Both the position numbers and the translations under genes were made by a program. Below the pieces are notes generated by a model. The model was not told the DNA's origin. It saw only the letters and a list, made by a program, of their open reading frames with translations, and ran no database searches. Positions 6,855-9,373 of a stretch of 9,373 bases of DNA are shown in pieces; within the stretch, counting starts at the first letter, position 1, and each line of letters begins with the position of its first letter. This stretch comes from Gemmatimonadota bacterium. GTDB lineage: Bacteria > Gemmatimonadota > Gemmatimonadetes > Longimicrobiales > Gaopeijiaceae. The stretch is taken from positions 1 to 9,373 of the forward strand of contig JACQVC010000460.1 of assembly GCA_016209995.1 (NCBI GenBank), written 5' to 3'.

Positions 6855-8351
6855 ATGGCAAACTTTCCCATACGCGCTGACGATAGACTCCTGATCTATG
6901 AGCGCTCGCGACCCGGGCGGCGAGGCGTGACCATGCCGTCCTCGGATGTGCCGGAGCGCGCGTTGGACGATCTGCTGGCCGCGGAACAGCGCCGGTCCGT
7001 GCCGCCCAACCTGCCGGAGGTCCCCGAGCACGAGGTGATCCGCCACTATACGGCGCTCTCGCTGCTCAACCATCACATCGACAGGGGTCTTTATCCGCTG
7101 GGCTCGTGCACCATGAAGTACAATCCGAAGGTGAACGAGGAGGTGGCGCGGCTGCCCGGCTTCGCGCAGCTCCATCCGTTCGCGCCGCGGGAGGCGGTGC
7201 AGGGCGCATTCCGGCTACAGTACGAGCTTCAGGAGTATCTGAAAGAGATCGCGGGGATGGATGCGGTGACGCTCCAGCCCGCTGCGGGTGCGCAGGGCGA
7301 GTTCGTGGGCGTACTGTTGATGCGCGCGTATCACACGGCCCGCGGCGCGCCGCGCTCGAAGATCCTGATTCCCGACTCGGCCCACGGCACGAACCCGGCC
7401 ACGGTGGCCCTGGCGGGCTACGATGTCGTGACGCTCAAGTCGAGCCCGGAAGGCCTGCTGGACGTGGCCGAGCTGAAGGCACACCTCGATTCCGAGGTGG
7501 CCGGGTTCATGGTCACAAACCCGAACACGTATGGGAAGTTCGAGAAGCGGATCGTCGATATCGCGCGGCTTGTCCATGAGGTAGGCGGGCTCATGTACAT
7601 GGACGGTGCGAACCTCAACGCGATCATGGGGGTCACGCGGCCGGGAGATGTGGGCTTCGACATCCTGCATTTCAATACGCACAAGTCGTTTTCGACGCCG
7701 CACGGTGGCGGTGGGCCCGGTTCCGGTCCCGTGGGTGTGAAGTCGCACCTGGCCGAGTTCCTGCCCGTCCCGGTGACCGTGAAGGATGGCGACGGGTACC
7801 GCCTGGACTGGAACCGGCCGCGCTCGATCGGCAAGGTCCACGGATTCTGGGGTCAGTTCGGGCTGCACGTGCGCGCCTTCGCCTACATCCGCAGCCTGGG
7901 CAACACCGGCATTCGCGAAACCGCGCAGGCGGCGGTCCTCAACAACGCGTATGTGACGGCCAGGTTACAGGGGACGTACGATCTCCCCTATGGCCGCGGG
8001 CTGCACGAGTCGGTGTTCAGCGGCGCCTCGCTCAAGCGCTTCGGCGTTCGCACGCACGATGTGGCCAAGCGGCTGCTGGACTTCGGGGTGCACGCCCCTA
8101 CGGTCTATTTCCCGCTCACCGTACCGGAGGCGCTCATGATCGAGCCAACGGAGACCGAGACGCGGGAGGAGCTGGACCGTTTCGCCGACGCCATGCTCCA
8201 GATTGCGCGGGAGGCAGAGACGAATCCGGACCTGGTGCGGTCGGCCCCGCACACCACGCCGGTGCGCCGCCTGGACGAGGGGCGCGCCGCTCGCCAGCCG
8301 GACGTGCGCTACGCTCCCACATCCTCGGCGGAGGCCGTAGCGGCCCGGTGA
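6855..8351 (+). CDS. gcvPB: Glycine dehydrogenase (decarboxylating), subunit 2 (P protein, beta half)
   Basis: The 498-residue PLP-bearing half of the split P protein. The N-terminal segment IYERSRPGRRG (14-24), GLYPLGSCTMKYNPKVNEE (78-96), LQPAAGAQGE (140-149), DSAHGTNPA (174-182), TNPNTYGKFE (221-230) and MDGANLNAIMG (249-259) are all present. The cofactor-binding motif is NTHKSFSTPHGGGGPGSGP (274-292), with Lys277 expected to form the Schiff base. The APHTTPVRRLDE motif is intact near the C terminus and is followed by a short Ala/Arg-rich tail. The start at 6855 is needed to include the conserved SRPGRRG region, and its ribosome site is weak, so translation may depend on gcvPA only 11 bp upstream. 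The stop overlaps the GTG of the next gene (GTGA). Confidence 0.97.
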   Translation: MANFPIRADDRLLIYERSRPGRRGVTMPSSDVPERALDDLLAAEQRRSVPPNLPEVPEHEVIRHYTALSLLNHHIDRGLYPLGSCTMKYNPKVNEEVARLPGFAQLHPFAPREAVQGAFRLQYELQEYLKEIAGMDAVTLQPAAGAQGEFVGVLLMRAYHTARGAPRSKILIPDSAHGTNPATVALAGYDVVTLKSSPEGLLDVAELKAHLDSEVAGFMVTNPNTYGKFEKRIVDIARLVHEVGGLMYMDGANLNAIMGVTRPGDVGFDILHFNTHKSFSTPHGGGGPGSGPVGVKSHLAEFLPVPVTVKDGDGYRLDWNRPRSIGKVHGFWGQFGLHVRAFAYIRSLGNTGIRETAQAAVLNNAYVTARLQGTYDLPYGRGLHESVFSGASLKRFGVRTHDVAKRLLDFGVHAPTVYFPLTVPEALMIEPTETETREELDRFADAMLQIAREAETNPDLVRSAPHTTPVRRLDEGRAARQPDVRYAPTSSAEAVAAR

Positions 8352-9205
8352 CCTCAGTGGTTGGCGAGTCGCCGGTCGCTGCAGGCCTGGCCTCGCGAGG
8401 CGTCGTCCGCGCAGCGCCGCAGCCGCCGAGCTGGCGGGTTCTTCTCGCTGGCCCCGTTTCCGGGGCCGAAAACATGGCCATAGACCACGCGCTTGCGGCC
8501 GCAGCCGCGCCGGGTGAGGCGGTCCTGCGCCTCTACGGCTGGTCCTCGCCGACCGTCTCGTTCGGCCGCAACGAGCCGGCGCGCGAGCGGTACGACGCGC
8601 TGCTGGACCGAACGCATGGTCCGGTCGGGCTCGACTTCGTGAGGCGGCCGACCGGCGGCCGCGCGGTGCTGCACGACCGCGAGCTGACCTACGCCGTGGT
8701 CTGGCCGCTACGGGGCATTCGGGACCTTCGCGCATTGTACCAACGGGTGAACGAAGCACTGCGTGTGGGGCTCACCCGACTCGGTGTGCCCGTCGAGACC
8801 GCCGGGAGAGCGCGGGGCGGCTCCCTGCACCCGAGCGGCCCACCGTGTTTTGTGGCGCCCGCGGAGGGTGAGCTGGTGGTGCGCGGCCGCAAGCTGGTAG
8901 GCAGCGCGCAAGGCCGTGTTGGTCATGCACTTCTGCAGCACGGCTCGATCCTCATGAGCGGCGACCAGGACGTGCTCTTCGCCTCGCCGCCGACCGCCGC
9001 GACCACAGTCCCCCGTCCGACTACCCTGGCCGAGGTCCTGGGCGAGGAGCCGGCGCGCGAGGACGTGATCGACGCGGTGAGGTCGGGATTCCGAGCCACC
9101 TTCCCGGGCGAGTGGCGCGTCGACGCGCTGCGGCCGGCTGAGATCAAGCTGGCACAACAGCTTCGCGGGCATTACGCTTCAAATACATGGACGTGGCGCC
9201 GTTAG
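8348..9205 (+). CDS. lipM: LipM-like octanoyl-ACP:GcvH octanoyltransferase (lipoate-protein ligase family)
   Basis: The 285-residue BPL/LplA-fold protein begins its homologous part at WRVLLAGPVSGAENMAIDHA (29-48). It carries RRPTGGRAVLHDRELTY (99-115), then PPCFVAP (165-171), ELVVRGRKLVGSAQGR (175-190) with the conserved Lys182, and LQHGSILM (196-203). It ends in YASNTWTWRR. Cys167 in the PCF motif matches the acyl-thioester Cys of Bacillus LipM, and the C-terminal ending also matches LipM, while the accessory domain of ATP-dependent LplA ligases is absent. LipM moves octanoate from acyl carrier protein to GcvH, and LipA then adds the sulfurs. Position at the end of a gcvH operon supports this role. 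The GTG start overlaps the gcvPB stop (GTGA). About 28 residues precede the conserved part, and a GTG at 8357 is also possible. A lipoate ligase is the less likely alternative. Confidence 0.88.
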   Translation: MTSVVGESPVAAGLASRGVVRAAPQPPSWRVLLAGPVSGAENMAIDHALAAAAAPGEAVLRLYGWSSPTVSFGRNEPARERYDALLDRTHGPVGLDFVRRPTGGRAVLHDRELTYAVVWPLRGIRDLRALYQRVNEALRVGLTRLGVPVETAGRARGGSLHPSGPPCFVAPAEGELVVRGRKLVGSAQGRVGHALLQHGSILMSGDQDVLFASPPTAATTVPRPTTLAEVLGEEPAREDVIDAVRSGFRATFPGEWRVDALRPAEIKLAQQLRGHYASNTWTWRR

Positions 9206-9235
9206 CGCTACTGTCCCCGGCGATGGGGCCGGGTG

Positions 9236-9268
9236 CCGGAGCAGTTGGGATGGTGTCCATCGCTCCGG
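9236..9268 (+). terminator. Strong hairpin after the gcv-lipM operon, possible terminator without a U-tract
   Basis: CCGGAGC (9236-9242) pairs with GCTCCGG (9262-9268). Inside it GATGG (9249-9253) pairs with CCATC (9257-9261) around a 3-nt loop, leaving a 6-nt bulge on one side and 12 bp of stem in all. It lies 31 bp after the lipM stop. No run of T follows (the next bases are ggttgcg), so it may protect the 3' end or terminate with help rather than act as a classical intrinsic terminator. Confidence 0.4.
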
Positions 9269-9327
9269 GGTTGCGTCATGAGTGGCGTCGCTGCCTGGCG
9301 ACCGGACCCAGACAGCGGGAGGCGAAA

Positions 9328-9373
9328 ATGAAGGTCCTCGCGAGAATCGCAACGCTACCACTGTTCGCGGTCC
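9328..9373 (+). CDS. Start of a probable exported protein (cut by window edge)
   Basis: GGGAGG (9317-9322) stands 5 nt before an ATG. The 15 visible codons read MKVLARIATLPLFAV: a positively charged start followed by a hydrophobic stretch, as in a Sec signal peptide or a first membrane helix. The ribosome site is one of the best in the window. The gene lies 122 bp after lipM and beyond the hairpin at 9236-9268, so it may be a separate unit. Function cannot be told from this fragment. Confidence 0.6.
   Translation, partial: MKVLARIATLPLFAV

Noticed and set aside
7341..7354. Perfect 14-bp palindrome CGCGGCGCGCCGCG in gcvPB
   Set aside because: It is made only of G and C and encodes normal protein sequence (RGAPR). 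Such palindromes arise easily in this base composition.

Overview
This is a GC-rich bacterial window carrying nine protein-coding genes, two of them cut by the window edges. No organism is named by the sequence. The mix of a split glycine decarboxylase (gcvPA/gcvPB), a LipM-type octanoyltransferase, a branched-chain-type acyl-CoA dehydrogenase and a stand-alone eIF-2B-like protein, all with GC-ending codons, would suit a soil-type phylum such as Gemmatimonadota. That placement is an inference and should be held loosely. I see no phage, transposase, CRISPR, tRNA or rRNA signal.

Left block, minus strand (1-2531): three genes read leftwards in the order eIF-2B-like protein, acyl-CoA dehydrogenase, TrmJ-like RNA methyltransferase (cut at base 1). 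The first two are 45 bp apart and the last two overlap by 4 bp (ATGA), so they look like one operon, although their functions have no obvious link. The eIF-2B-like gene carries a large palindrome (1728-1786) that looks like an in-frame insertion.

Middle block (2532-5082): a 348-bp intergenic region, then an NtrC-family sigma-54 response regulator on the plus strand. It converges on a small STAS-domain protein on the minus strand. Upstream of the STAS gene is a 335-bp intergenic region shared with the divergent gcv operon. It holds a candidate sigma-54 (-24/-12) promoter facing the STAS gene, a cluster of overlapping dyads about 100-120 bp upstream of that promoter, and a good sigma-70-type promoter facing gcvH.

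Right block, plus strand (5083-9205): gcvH, gcvPA, gcvPB and lipM form a tight operon. GcvH is the lipoyl carrier, GcvPA plus GcvPB form the PLP-dependent glycine decarboxylase (P protein), and the LipM-like enzyme is expected to place the octanoyl precursor of lipoate on GcvH. The T protein (gcvT) and L protein (lpd) are not in the window. The operon ends near a strong hairpin (9236-9268). The first 15 codons of a probable exported protein follow at 9328.

Most of the window is ordinary metabolism. The parts that merit attention are the in-frame palindrome, the Cys-less eIF-2B-like protein, and the regulatory region between the STAS gene and gcvH.
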